Positions 42,779-55,929 of a stretch of 64,000 nucleotides of DNA are shown in pieces. The DNA is taken from NCBI RefSeq assembly GCF_949628265.1, contig NC_088786.1, positions 23,519,681-23,583,680 of the forward strand, written 5' to 3'. How positions within the stretch are numbered: the stretch's first letter is position 1; the number at the start of each line of letters is the position of its first letter. Made by a program: the position numbers and the translations under genes. This stretch comes from Cloeon dipterum. Taxonomy: Eukaryota; Arthropoda; Insecta; Ephemeroptera; Baetidae. The notes beneath the pieces were generated by a model. It saw only the letters and a list, made by a program, of their open reading frames with translations, did not search any database and was not told the DNA's origin.

Positions 42779-45744
42779 CTAGATTCAATTAAAATTTTCT
42801 ATTTGTTTTAGGTCACTCTGAATACTTAAGAAATTGAAATCAAAAGAATATAAGAGCAGCATTGCTTTTATTTCTGGTTTGCACGATGTTTTACTCTTTC
42901 AACCTTTTCTATCCCTGTCTTATTAGCATAACTGATTATTTAAAATTGATATAAATCAGAATATAAAATTTCTTGTTCCACCTTCCCTTTAAACGTCGAA
43001 AAGTCAATTTGTCATTTTATATTGTAACCATATGAAAGAATTTTAAGAGTAAACTCACTTGTGAAACTTGATTCCGTTTTCTTAATATCAACAACAATTT
43101 CGAAAATATGTTGCTTGTCTAGTCTGGTGGCTATTAAATTTTTGTGAACCGATATTTTTGATGATGTGGAATTGTGGAATCTTTTATTGATTTTTGGTCA
43201 CTTAGCTTGATGCAACTAATATTTTTTTTCCAATTCTAGAATATTTTTCATGGTTAATAAACTATCCTAAAATATTTTAATTCAATAGCTACCAGTAAAA
43301 TAGACAGTCCTGTAAAATACTTGCTCTTTTTTCACAAGTGAAAATGGATTTGCATTGTGAAGTTATTCTTGTGTAAATCTTTAAATCTGAAAAACTGTCA
43401 TTTCCACCGGAATAATTAATAATTTAGCCCTTAACTTCTCGGTGGCTTATTGTTTTCTCAGCTTAAAAATTGAAGTTCAATTAAGCGTTAACATTTGTAT
43501 GGACTAATACAAAATATATATTCCTGCAGTATATTTACCGCATTGCATTAGCAAATCCCACGGTTATTTTCCAAAACTATTGCATTTGGTCTAAGAAGGA
43601 AATGCTAAGTTAAAACATTTAAAAAAAGCCCTGACAGTTATTGAAACGTGTTTTTTACTTTATGTTGATGACCTTGAAGTTGGTGTCCAACAGATTGGAC
43701 TTGGTACATATATTGAGATCCATAAAAACAACCTCTGTTTGTACTGTACCAAAATTGTTCTTGAATGCGTGAGACTTTCAGACAAGCTAAATAAAAATTT
43801 TAAATTGGGTCTCATAATATTTTCTTTAGAATTTAGCACTCACAGAGCTCTATTCTGTGTGGATCTAAATTAGGGTTTAAATTTAAATTTTCTTTTATTT
43901 CTATTAAATTTGCTCAAAATTTGAAATAGGAGCCGAAACTGTAGTAATAAACCCTTTCCTTGAAAATTAAGCGATCGATGTTAAAGAAACAATTGACTGT
44001 TATTGACGTCAGTGTTCACATATGAGCGGCGTGTCCCTTGAAAATAAAGTGTTATATAGAACTCTGGCGGCGGCGACACGTACGGCGGTGCATCACGTGA
44101 CTGCCTAATGTGATTTAAACTTCACATATTATTAAATGTACATGTGTGCGTTTCTCGCAAGTGGCTGGCTGGCCATGCACAGAAAAGCCGTGCGAGTGGC
44201 ATTCAAATATTGTGAGCAGCATCTACACACATGTGAGCGGTCGACACTTTCAGGCAGTTGCTGCGTTCTCCGAATGAGGGAGGTCAAGTTGGTTGGTGCT
44301 CATAGCCACGCTGACATCTACACTGTAGTCTGCTGCACTAGCTGCAGGACTTTGGAAATTAGACCTAATATCGGTGCCCATGACTGGTACAAATTCTGTA
44401 AGGGACACGTGTAGACTTTGTCATTATATGTTTGGCAAGATTTGTTTTGTTGCAAAGATTTTCTTATGCCTTTTTGATTTCATCAAAAGTTGTTCAAATT
44501 TGTAATCCTGTATTTATCAGTTAATTTCCACGCATTTGGATTAAAAGATTGGAGCATCAGTTTGTAGGGTTCAGGTGTACTTAAAATAATGCACTGAGCT
44601 AAAAAAATCAGTTACTTTTTTCATTAATTTGTTATGTTTTCAAGACGAACAAATTAAAGAAATTTCTCTGGGATCAACACACTTCTCGGTTTTTTCTGAT
44701 TTATTGTGAAATGACCTCTAATCTTATCTCATACAGCTGCATCCCACTGCAGCCGATCCTAATTTTCTGGCTATTAAAGAGGGAATATCCTCCTGGACAG
44801 GGCTTTCGTAAGTTGTTTGCCAGGAGGGCTGCCTTTTCTCACATGCTTATATGTATATTTTTAATGACTTGCTATAACATGAATGTATTTGACAATTTGT
44901 GAAAATTAACAACAATAATATTTTATTTGACGTGTAATTGTACTTTACATAATGAGTTTACTTGTCTGAAGCGTGCAGTTTAATATTTGACATACACAAT
45001 TTATTTATTTGCTAATTAACGTAAATATTCATTACCTGAAAAAAATTATGCGATCTTTGTTGAAAATTTTGGCTATACAACTGGAGCCTTAGCATTTCGA
45101 CTCATTCCGCTTGCCTCGTGGTGTGTGCGTAATTGGCGTCACCAAACGTGTGATTACCCGAGCGGCGTCAAATTGTTATGCAAACACAAGGCTTAATTTA
45201 TGCTCGCTCTACTCCAGCCGCCGGGAGCGAATGTGTATATTCCGATCGAGTAGAAGGCCGACTGATAAAGTTCTCGGCAGTGACATATATTATTTGACTG
45301 CCAAATAATTTTGAAATTACGCGGGCAATGGTATGGCCCAAAATAATTAAGCCCGAAAACTGACAAAATCATTGATCCGAAAATATTAATTTTACTTATT
45401 TCATTTTTTTATTAATTTTTTCAATTGAATTATTTTGAACACAGGAAAGAATCACTTTTATGTGATATTCGGGTTTTGCAAAAAATTCGGGCTATTGCAA
45501 TATTTTTTCTGGATTCCATCAAATTTTCGGGCATTTTACTTTTCGGGGGTCTTTTTAAGTCGTCAGTTTTCGGGCTTAATTATTTTTGGCTAAACCAAGT
45601 AACCCGAAATTACAACACATTAAAAAAAATAGTTTCACTAATTGCTAGTCCAGGGAATATGCCAAAGGGTACGCATCAGCGTGATGTGAATGCTTAAGTG
45701 GGATATTATTAAAAAATCTGTACTTTCATCCTGTTCAATCCCAT
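42779..45744. other. Intergenic
   Basis: Mostly AT-rich. One GC-richer island lies at about 44060-44410 (separate entry). A second block at 45097-45300 is less AT-rich, contains an octamer-like TTATGCAAA, and could be regulatory. Nothing else recognised. Confidence 0.4.
44136..44414 (+). CDS. Hypothetical Cys-rich 92-aa ORF
   Basis: Plus-strand ORF with eleven or so cysteines (for example VVCCTSCRTLEI, WYKFCKGHV) in an island richer in G+C than its surroundings. A CACGTG E-box lies at 44094-44099, 37 bases upstream of the ATG, with TATATAGA near 44053. I recognise no family and no splice structure. It could be a small gene, part of an enhancer, or chance. Confidence 0.2.
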   Translation: MYMCAFLASGWLAMHRKAVRVAFKYCEQHLHTCERSTLSGSCCVLRMREVKLVGAHSHADIYTVVCCTSCRTLEIRPNIGAHDWYKFCKGHV

Positions 45745-46074
45745 CTTTTTTTTTTTTTTGCTCATTTTATCCCTGTCCGAGGACCGGAGGACCAGGAAGG
45801 GCGCGCACTGCACTAGCACGAATGCTGAAACCCGGGTCCCAATAACACCGCGAACGGATAACATGGGCGCACCAGGCCGCACAGGGACCCAGCCCACTCA
45901 AGGGCCACTTGCCTCCGCACCGAGGACTGCATTATGAAACGCTAGACATTCGTCCCGTGAAGCCAAATCACGCATGCTGGAAAGGTGCAAACCAGCAAGT
46001 AGCGAGTCGGCGCCGGTGCGCCTCCCAGCCCGTTGAGCAATTTGAGCAATTTGAGTCACTAAACTAACCACTTT
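45745..46074 (-). mobile_element. SINE copy B, near full length
   Basis: Minus-strand copy with a poly(A) tail (T-run from about 45746). Reading the minus strand, the head contains GTGGTTAGTTTAGTGACTC, where TAGTTTAGTGA fits a Pol III A box in ten of eleven positions. It is followed by a doubled CAATTTGAG-type motif, GCTGGGAGGCGCACCGGCGC, and then the common body from TCGCTACTTGCTGG onward. Open frames crossing it are not genes. Confidence 0.75.
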
Positions 46075-48239
46075 CTTAAGAAAGCATATTATATATTCTC
46101 GAAAAAACTTTATTTTGTCTAATATATCTAGGAATAAAGGGAAATTCAATGAAGATGAAGTCCGTTTTAATTAAATTATGGAAAAATCAACCAAGCTTAA
46201 TTATCTGAAAAATATATTCGGCAAAATAATTGCTACGTCACTCTTGTTTAGCTAAATATTGCGATGTTTAAAAATTCAGATTCACTGCCTGATGGAAATG
46301 TATATTCTTGGAGCAACAGGGGCATTGTCATAAACAGAAGAGTCGGCTGCAGACTATTTTTAACCCTTTCTCTCGTCACAGCCGTCACTGCCGTTCAGGG
46401 AACCCTTCAAAGATTAATAGCTTCTACAGACAACGCGAATAGAGGTCCTGATTAGAGACAAAATAAAATTATAAAGAACTGTTGAAAATATTGATTCAAA
46501 TCGGGCATAGAATAACATTTTTATATGAAACGCTATCATTTATTTCAGGGCGAGGCTACAAGGCGGACAATTAACATATATAGTAATATGCATGACCAAT
46601 GTTTTATTCCGGAAATTTCATGAAATTAACCGCCCTTTTGAAACATTAAATTTAAAATACAATAAAAAATGGGACACCCCAACTGTACCGCGATTGAAAA
46701 TCGAAAAAAATTGCCTAAATTGTTTCCCAAAGATAACATAATGAAACATAATTTTCTCGCTGAAAATTTAGCATGTTTTGACTTTTATGAGACGCAAAAA
46801 GCTGTTTTTGGGTGCGAGTGTCAAAGGACCAAAAACATAAAATATGAAACATTTTTTACCTAGTAAAGAAATACTTACACGTTTTTAATATTTACGGCTT
46901 TACTTCAGTTGTTATTCTAGATGTCAAATATTTTTTCCAGCTAAAGAATAACTTTGGGACAGTGTTTTCTATATTTCGAATAATTAAATTGGAAGCTTTT
47001 ATCGCTTCTATGTATTTGATTCTAGATCACAAATATTTTGAAAAAAAAGTTTAAAGGTTATAATACGATTAGTTTTTAAGTTCATGAATAAAAAAATCAT
47101 TCCGTCTATATAAAAAATCCATCCTTAAGCCTTTAAGCATGCACAATTTTTGTAATTGGCTAAACACAGAAAAAATAGCAAATTATCATCGTCTGGAAAA
47201 AACCGGATTTTTTTCGTGAAAAATGGACGAAAAAAACTGCAAACCCTGATTTGAATTGATAGTAGTTTCCTTTTACATTATTTTTTGTGTAACGAAACTC
47301 AAGGTTAGTTTTCTTATAACTTTGAAAATTTAAGTGGGATTAAATTGGATTTGTGTTGTGTATAGCATAATTAAAAATTGAATTCTATTATGTTTAAAAA
47401 TCTCTCATTTGAAGTACCAAAATAATCATTTCGTCAGAAAAAAATTGAGGTTCATTTGTGTGTCTTCACAGAATTAGGAAACCAGCCAATTAGAATCATG
47501 TGTATTTTCTTACTTCAACCCAACGTGCGCGCTCAACGAGATTATTAACGAAACAGGCATTTCCTATTACTGTGACCGTTTCTTATCTGAAATTGATTTC
47601 ATGAATATTGTTTGAACAGACTTTGAAATCTTTAGGAAAAATATCTGTCTGTTATCAAAAATACGCTTTAAATGATGAACCTTCTTGTAAAACAAACCGT
47701 TTGAAGATGTTATCATGCCTTCCATTTTCGAAACCGTTTCATTCAGATGTTGAAATGATCAGTACAATTATAAATTATTCCTTATTATTTATTTTTGATA
47801 TATTTATATATCTTTGCTTTCTAGTTAACAATATGCCTTTTAGCGTGTAAAAAGTGCCAAAAGCGAAACCAGCTACGAAATTTGTAGGTTGACGCGACTG
47901 AGTGCAGGTTGAACAGCAAAATCGTAATTTGTAGCATTAGGTGCGCCTGGGGACAGGAGTCCCGAAAACTAGAGCCACCTGCTGAAAGTCGTGTTTGCGA
48001 TGCAATTATGCAGCCGCGGAGCAGGCTAATTAGCAGCGCGGAGAAGTGACGTCACGCGGGTCACGTGATAGAGCGAACAAGAGAAAGATTTTATCGGTGG
48101 GGCGCTGTGTGGCGACGGCGCGGTACCATCCCTGGCCCATCCGCGACTACTGTCTCTACGGCGGGTGCACCCAGGACGGCCGCTTGCATCGCCAATTCTT
48201 CGACCAAGAGCCAGTGCCTGACCCTCTATCGGCCGCAAA
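46075..48239. other. Intergenic, Ly6-D promoter at right
   Basis: AT-rich and featureless to about 47880. From 47940 to 48239 it becomes GC-rich (GTGACGTCACGCGGGTCACG near 48045, a CRE-like TGACGTCA), the likely promoter and leader of Ly6-D. Confidence 0.45.
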
Positions 48240-50390
48240 ATGTCTGCCAAATTCTTCTGCCTTGCTGCCCTGGCGCTCGTTCTCTGCGCACAGACAGGTA
48301 CCCTGCGCCCCACATTCCGGCACCCCTCTCGAGAACCATTTGCCCCGGCCGCGTTATATTACCCTATTCTCTCGCTTTCGATCGATTTTTGGTTCTGGCC
48401 CATTGGGACGGTCCCTGAGCGGTTCTTTTCCTCGAGGAACACATTTTGTCTATCAGCTTGCGTGTCTCGCAACGATTTTGGCCTTATTTTTTGAATTTTC
48501 ACTTAAGTGGTCTGGGAGAGAGGTGGCTGAGCGTGTCGATCAATACGCAAGGACCGACGCAGCTGCAGCATTCAGCTCTCTATAATGTAACCAACCCAGT
48601 ATAGATTTCGAGTTGAAAATTTTCCGCTCTTTCTCTTTCCAATTTGTTCCTCGTAATTCTTTATAAAACATATCATCTCCGTTTGTGAGGCTTGTGAAAT
48701 ACATATGATCCTACTCTCGAATAGAGAGAGTCTTGTTGACAGAGCAATTATGATAAGATTTCTCAACCGGTGATTGCTCGCTTGCTTCTCTCTTCCAAAA
48801 TATGCTGAAAATTGTCGGCGTACTCATACTCGTGCGTCGATTAGTTGTACATTTTATCCTGGTGACGGTAAAATTGCGCATAGCTCAACAAACGCTTCAA
48901 TTTTAACTGTAGAAATGATTATTGCTCTTTTCTTGAAACAAGGAAAATTGAGTTTGCTTGTTGAGCTTTGCGCAAGTTTACAACACCAGGACAATTTCCA
49001 CATTCAATTTTCAAAATAATCCATTTAGACGTCTAGATGATAGATTTTATTTTGCAACTGCGACCTTTTGTGGGTTAGATAGCACGCGACCTCTCTGCTT
49101 AAAGCATTTTATCTTCTGTGACATCCGTCTTTATTTTTCAGCCTTTGACCAGAGAACAAACAACCTTTGCCCTGACTTTAAGTAACAGATCACGATCAAA
49201 AAGGCAAAAACAAAGACGCTACGAAGGCGTTATTTCTACAATACGAAAACAAAAGCTTGAAAAATTGTGACAGCGAGAGACCTTTTTCTTTTAAAGTTGC
49301 CCCCAATTTGCGTAAATAAAATACGCATTGTTAATTTAGAACTGCGTCATCTTTAATACAAATCACCAAATCTGCGACAAAATTAATTTTATTTGCCAAA
49401 AACAGTTGGTTAATATTGAAATTTCAAGAGTTGAATTTATAGTCATTACGCGGCTGTTCACCTTCCAAAAACATTGCTTCGTAATTTCGTTAAACTAATA
49501 AATTTCCTGTGTGTATTTTTATTTTTTTGCTGACTTTGATATTTGGGTCACGTTTGCCCTGTTTAGGATACGCGATCCAGTGCTTCGTATGCAACAGCAA
49601 CACTGACAAGGCGTGCATGGAAGACGTACCCCCTGAGTCGCTTCAGCAGGACTGCAAAAACGCCCCCGATGGAGCCACTTACTCTATGTGCCGCAAAATT
49701 GTCCAGCACATTGATTTCGAGGTCAATGGACGTAAGTATTGCGTGCTAAACAGATTTCCATACGCATCGTCTCATTCCGATAATCTCTGACACAATAAAT
49801 TATCAATAAGGTTTTTCTATCAACATTTAGTGACGCAAAGATGTGAAGCATAAATGCAGACGCTGACAATTCGAAAAGTTTAATACAAATTATTTAAGAA
49901 ATTTTTTCATGCATACTGATTTCTGAAAGAAATAATAATTATTGTGGTTTCGCACTCATTCATTGTGAATGAATATTTTACAAATCTATATAAATTGGAG
50001 TTAACAGACAGGTGTATCTAAATGTTGTCAGTAGCATATATTGCTGCATTCTTGCTGAAGGTTATTCTAAACATTGAGCTGGGTTAATGTAGACCTATCT
50101 CATTTATTTTTGTTTAATGTCAGCGTTATTGACTCTACAAAATTATTTTAAACAATTTAAATTTGAAACTTATGCTCTTTTCAGTGCCTGCTGATCACCG
50201 CGTCATCCGTTCCTGTGGCTATGACACCTCCAACTACGTGGACAAATGCTACCAGAGGGCTGGATTTGGCGGTCGTCAAGAAGTGTGTTCTTGCACGGTA
50301 GATTTCTGCAACTCGGCACCAGGCATCAGCTCTATGTCAGTGATGTTGACGGTGGCCGTGGCCGCCTTGGCCCGTTTCTTCCTTTACTAA
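48240..50390 (+). CDS. Ly6/uPAR-family GPI-anchored protein D
   Basis: Three exons: 48240-48297, 49567-49731 and 50185-50390; 429 bases, 142 aa, both introns phase 1 as in copies A-C, though this gene lies on the opposite strand. Exon 1 is a signal peptide (MSAKFFCLAALALVLCAQT). Exon 2 has YAIQCFVCNSNTDKACMEDV and YSMCRKIVQHIDFEVNG. Exon 3 has HRVIRSCGYDTSNYVDKCYQ, FGGRQEVCSCTVDFCNSAPG and a hydrophobic GPI-signal tail (MSVMLTVAVAALARFFLY). It is the most canonical member and resembles the insect crooked/boudin-type Ly6 group. Confidence 0.9.
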
Positions 50391-52060
50391 GGGATCGTCG
50401 CGAGAGCTGTTCTTGTACTTGATTCCATTCACACACAAACAAAGATGACCATCTCAAGATATTTGAAATATTCTTCCACCATCCGTCGCCAGCTCTTACG
50501 CGCCATTCGTTTCAAATGAAATCCTTATCTTTGGGGTTATAGTTTATGATGCAGCTAAAATAGAACTTGAGCTTGAGATCTGAAGCAACATTTACTCCGC
50601 ATCACACACAATTCTCAGATTTTTATTGCGCATGTTTAGAGATGAAATATTTAGCAGGAATTAAAACACACCCTTCCACTCTTTTTAGAGACGAGTAATT
50701 TAAACATAAAGACACCACTGAACGTAACTTTAGTAAGTTGAGAGATTCCACTGTGTTAGTGTGTAAATAAAGATTTAAAAGTAAAAGAAGGTATGATTTT
50801 TTGCGATTTTTGCCTGGTAATAATATATATAAAAAAACGGGATAAATGTGCTGCTGGTGTACGCATGTCATAAGTATGTTTCTTGGTGCCAAAAATCGCA
50901 ACGTTGCTTCTTTTACGCAGCTCAACGGAGGGTAATAAAAGCTTTTTGTGAATGTCAAGCGGGTATATCAGCACATAAATTATGCTAATTGAAGGACGGA
51001 GGAAGTAAAATTTACAGAAGAGGCATCAAGCATCACAAACTTAGGGCTGAATTAAAAAAAAATGAGTTGTAGGCTTACCGTTGCTTTGGAAAAAATGAAT
51101 ATGTTATTGTCGTTTTCACTCTCCTCGCGAGATGATATGAGAAAATTACATAATATCGTTGTACGATAAAACTGTTCTTAAGAAGATTTTATCTCAATAA
51201 AATGATAAAAATATTATGAGCCTGTGTTTATGTATTTGTTTAGTAAATATCCTTTCAAAATATCAATGGTCGATGAATCTTAAAGCAAAACTAATTATTA
51301 TGATTTGCTCTCAAATTAAACATTCTTCTTACAGTTTCATGTGACAAAAATGCAATGAAAAAAGTAAAAATAATGTCGCATACCTTTTAGCCTTAAATAA
51401 TAACCATATTCAATTCCGCGGCCTTAATATATAATATGTCCTCAGATCGTGAAATTCCTTGATAACTGCAAAGAAACAAAGTGAATAAAATAAAATGAAT
51501 CCTCTCCTTACATTTCTCTCTAATTGGCAATAACAGCATCAATTTTACATCGTCTCAACTGCTCGTGGCGTTGTGTAATTTAAGCTTCTGTTTTTCGAAC
51601 GAGGTGGAGTGCTGCTACATTTAATCATAATATCAGATCAGGGAGCTACAAATTATTCTTTTGTTGTTGATAGATCAATGACGGCAAACACACTTGGGAG
51701 CTAACTGAGTTTCCATTGGAAATAAAAATTCAGGTACGTCGGTGTATTAGTATTTCTGTTTGTATTTCTATTAGCGATAAATTTCTGGAGTGGTAAGATA
51801 GAATATACAGCTCAGTATATACGACGAGGTAGCTGTATTGAATTTCAACTGTAAACATTATTTTTTATGTCTGATAGAGCAGCCCAGGTTATTGTACGTG
51901 GTTCTGAAAATGACTCTTTTTCTCCATGACTTTTTATTTCATGTCTTTTGTGCCTTGTTAGGAGCTGTTTAGAAATAAAACAAGTGGTGTTTTCATTTAT
52001 TTTAATTTTATTGAATTTGTCTTTTATATGTTTGTAGTATTTTTATGTTTTAAAAGAATT
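50391..52060. other. Intergenic
   Basis: Ly6-D 3' flank and AT-rich sequence. I see no coding exon or repeat that can be defended. Confidence 0.45.
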
Positions 52061-52283
52061 TCGCTACTTGCTAGTTTGCACCTTTCCAGCATGCGTGATT
52101 TGGCATCACGGAACGAATGTCTAGCGTTTCAAAGGTCATCGGTGCGGCGGCAAGTGGTCCTTCAGTGGGCTGGGTCCCTGTGCGGCCTGGTGCACCCATG
52201 TTATCCGTTCGCGGAGCTATTCGAACCCAGGTGTACAGTGCGCGCCCCTCCCGGTCGGACAGGGACAAAAAGCAATAAAAAAT
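52061..52283 (+). mobile_element. SINE copy C, starts at the common internal breakpoint
   Basis: Starts TCGCTACTTGCTAGTTTGCA, continues through GCATGCGTGATTTGGCATCA and CATGTTATCCGTTCGCGGAG, and ends in a short A-rich tail after CGGACAGGGAC. The head is absent. Confidence 0.7.
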
Positions 52284-53133
52284 TACGTTTTACGTTTTTT
52301 TCTATTTTTTTTCTCAATAGGAATTCACTGTTATACCACAAACGTGGATGGGCGCTAAATGTTAACTCTTCAAATACCGGAATTACTGTACCGCTGCCAG
52401 TTAAAAGTCTTCAGATCATAGGTTTAAATTTGTAACATTTCTCAAAGGCAGGACACTTCGTGCAAAAATACGTTGATTTCCATTTCAACTTTGATAAAGA
52501 CTTTAAATGAATTTCATGCAACGGGTTTTTGTTTGAGGCAAACTGCTGGTTAAAAACCTTGATTAGTTAGTGAGTGCTTCTTCACCAGCCTAGATTCAAG
52601 CTGATTACGGTTTAATACCAGAAACAGGCTGTATTTTTTGTTAGGTTATGCTTGCAGGTAAAGATTCATATTTCTCTCATTGGTTGTTTTGTTATGGATT
52701 GCTTTTTGCTAGTGTAAAGTGCTTGTATTTTCAAGGTTACAGTCAACAATAGAAGTACTGAGAAATATTAAAATGTAGGTAGTGAAAACTAATTTAAAAA
52801 ATCAAGATGCAATCATGTTTGTAATAAAAACCTCTAATAAAAAGCACAATTTTTATTAGAGTTCACTTAGTGTAATACGCTTGTACAGCCAATCCAAATT
52901 ATGAAGTTATGCAACACGCACATTGCCTAATGTGTACAGGTTGCATACCATTTACAAATAAAATACTCTGATGCTATTAACATGGGACCTTTTCAGCCTT
53001 CACCTAGACTACAAAAACAATTGCTATCGATTTTATAGTTAACGATGTTCAACTAAGGTGTAGCCGCATTATTGATTGCGACTTAAACTGAATCAATGAA
53101 GATTAAATCACGCAAAATGACAATTTCAATGGA
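52284..53133. other. Intergenic between SINE copies C and D
   Basis: AT-rich, nothing recognised. Confidence 0.45.
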
Positions 53134-53270
53134 CTTTTTTTTCTTTTTTTTTTGCTCTTTTTATCCCTGTCCGAGGACCGGGAAGGGCGCGCACTGCACT
53201 AGCACGAATGCTGAAACCCGGGTCCCAATAACACCGCGAACGGATAACATGGGCGCACCAGGCCGCACAA
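53134..53270 (-). mobile_element. SINE copy D, 5'-truncated
   Basis: Only the 3' half of the family is present: A-tail (T-run near 53135), then on the minus strand the segment from GTGCGGCCTGGTGCGCCC to GGTCCTCGGACAGGGATAAA. Very close to copies B and E, so probably a young insertion. Confidence 0.7.
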
Positions 53271-55136
53271 TGACTTGACTTGAATTGTAAAAATACGTGG
53301 ATATAATTTATATAACTCTTATCGGTGAATGTATTGCGAGCAAATAAAATATATTTTCCAGCCATTGACCTACTGCAGCAAGGTTATTTCATCGAAGTCG
53401 TAGGCGTAATCCACTCGCTCATTGAATGAGTTTTGCCGAGCCCGAGAACTGGAAATGAAATGTCGGTTTGCATATTTATCCGCAGCGGTGCGAACGAGGG
53501 CAACAGCGCTAGGGCAGCAAATCCGCAGGGCAATCAGCATGAGGGAAGATACCATAATAGGGTCAATTCGTGCTGGAAACGCACGTACATATAGGCCTCG
53601 AAAATTGCATTTTCAACTTGCAGTGGTGTGCGCACTAGCCGATCGTATCCATCGGCCAGAGAGAAAGAACTGCTTTTGTAGCTCTGCACAACCCGTTTGT
53701 TTTGTGTCCAAGGGAGCAACAACAGCACTATTTATTTCACGGGCAAATAAATATATCAGCTCTTGGAATAACTTTGTCTGCGAACGCAAGGGCAAAAATT
53801 GTTATTGGAGCACGAGCAATGAACGAGGGGCCACTCTGACCAGGAATATAAATTTCGTCTGCTGCGTGTTGACAGTATAAACATTCTCGTAAAAGAGTAT
53901 TGCGACCGATAGCCCCTGTGCTATTCAGCCGCAAGGAGACAAACTTTCCTCGACGACGCATCCCCTGGTAATTTGAAAACGGGCGGAATCTCTGTAGGTC
54001 GCACAGAGAGTCATGTTTCATGTCATTATTTCTTAAACTGAGAGCTCAGCAGCGCTTATAGAATGAGCCGATTACGTCCCGAGTCTCGAATAATGATGGA
54101 GTTTAATGAAATACCCTGCAGATTACATCAAAATCAATTTATTCTTTTATATACGGTCCATTTAGTTAAAAATGACACAAAAGAATAATTAAATCTATAT
54201 TCAAAGGAAGAGAGGAGAGACATCATAACACGGATATGACAATCGTAAACATCGATGAATGATTTGGCATTTGGCGTCAACGCTTTAAGTTAGCCAATAT
54301 TTTTCCACAGCACGTACTTTCTTATCCAAATAGCGAGAATTGTCTTGAAAAATCGAGACACCTCTCAAACCCTGATCTGCAAACCAAGTTTAGGCTAAAA
54401 ATATGATTTCTTTGTGGCTACTAGCAGGAAGAACATTTATCTAAGCGTAATTTAATTTTAAAGTCACACATTCATGGACTTTACACTACTAACTGCTGAA
54501 TATCTAAAAAAATATGAAGTAGTGACCGGAACTAATCCAACAGAGAAAAACTAGTACATAATATATATGCATAAAAGCTCGCGTGCGTATCAGCGCAAGC
54601 CTGATCCAGCAAAGTCGGCGCAGCTCTTCCTTCGCCTTTGAATACTGGCTGAACTGCGTACACATCGCATCTATTGGTACTAAAACAATAGATGCCTCGG
54701 CTGAGTCAACTCTTTCACACGAACTTCAAGAGAAACTTTCATTGACAGCCGTCGGGGGCGAGGGATAGAGGAGGAAGGGTTCGATGAGGCGAGAGCTACT
54801 GCCGCTGAATTAATCCGCCCACATATACGAGACTATTGGAGACCTTAAGCCGAGTTACGATTGATTATTGAAGGTGTCACGATGCATCTATATACCCGAA
54901 ATGTCAAAGATGGACACTTAATAAACATAAATTAGTTATTTTTGCTCATAAAAACAGTGGCCACTATCCTATTAATATTAATAGTAATCTATATATTTTC
55001 CATAACATTTTAAATTAAAAATATTGATCTCTTCCAGAAAATATTGAGTTGGGGTTTACAAAAATCTTTCGCAGAAATAAATAACTCTGATTTAAAAGCA
55101 GTTGTGAATGGTCGGATTAAGTGTAAGCCGGTTACG
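53271..55136. other. Intergenic with a GC-richer candidate regulatory block
   Basis: The block 53390-54120 is less AT-rich and non-repetitive. The 152-codon plus ORF at 53422-53880 runs through it but has no domain, signal peptide or splice context, and long open frames exist on both strands, which suggests composition rather than coding. A TATA-like CATAAAAGC near 54569 precedes another GC-richer stretch to about 54850. No gene is called. Confidence 0.35.
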
Positions 55137-55640
55137 TTACTGTATTGCGTCCAACGAAGACTGCTTGGAACAGCGGCGGGCTTCCCTTTCAGCGCTGTCC
55201 CAGAGGAACGTTTCGCCCCTGCGGAGTGAAAGGCAGAGGATGACGCTGCCGACGAGAATGACAAAGACGACGATGATGAGTACGCAGAGGCCGATGATGA
55301 GCGTCGTCTCCTCTTCGCTCAACTCGTCCATGGACGAGGAGTCGAAGCTGCTGCTAGGAGCCACAGGTGTCGCCGCAGATTTTTCCATCTCGGTTACTGT
55401 CTCCACCTCGCTTCTATCCCATGGGATTCTGCGGGCTGATTGGACCCAAAAATAATTATTTTCAACTTACGAAACAAGCCTAAATTTTCACCTGCAGCAG
55501 GTGCACGTAAGGGTAGGTGCGTGTCCGGCGAGAGAATGATCTGTTCTTCGTTGCTCCGAGATGCGAACGGGAGGGACGCATGCGTTGCGGTCCTGCTGTT
55601 TTCTCCCGTCAGCAGCTTGTTTGGCGAAATTGCCAGGAAA
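55137..55640 (-). CDS. Single-pass membrane protein, last two exons (5' end unresolved)
   Basis: The last exon, 55435-55137 on the minus strand, encodes a Ser/acidic stalk (VTEMEKSAATPVAPSSSFDS, MDELSEEE), a transmembrane helix (TTLIIGLCVLIIVVFVILVG, then SVILCLSL), a positive stop RRG, and a short tail ending CSKQSSLDAIQ. A consensus donor at 55492/55491 lets it join in frame to an upstream open stretch (to about 55640) reading CYTFLAISPNKLLTGE, then NEEQIILSPDTHLPLRAP. Topology is probably type I. I could not find a start codon or signal peptide, and the upstream exon limit is uncertain. The family is not recognised. Confidence 0.5.
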
Positions 55641-55929
55641 GTGTAGCAGCGATTGCATCGGATGTGCTCAATTATTTTTCAATTACGGACTGATTAACCG
55701 TTTGTCTGTCGCTGTTAGGGCACTGATGGCGATGCGCGCTTGTATCGCCAGACCAATTTGCATCTCGCTGAGAGCCCCGACAGATCGTTATGACTTTTTT
55801 TTATCTAACCTCGCGGCTCTGCAGGAATCAGCTCTTTAATTGAATTTTTGTCGATCCATTTGATTTTATAAAATTTTTATTTCACTTCTATTATTACAAT
55901 ACTTCAATTTGTATGTTTCGTTGTATTTA

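Noticed and set aside
45709-46149. ORFs on the minus strand with VPVRPGAPMLSVRGVIGTRV and similar
   Set aside because: They are frames of SINE copy B and recur in copies A and C-E.
53422-53880. 152-codon plus-strand ORF
   Set aside because: No domain, no signal peptide, no splice context; long frames are also open on the opposite strand, so it fits a GC-richer non-coding block.
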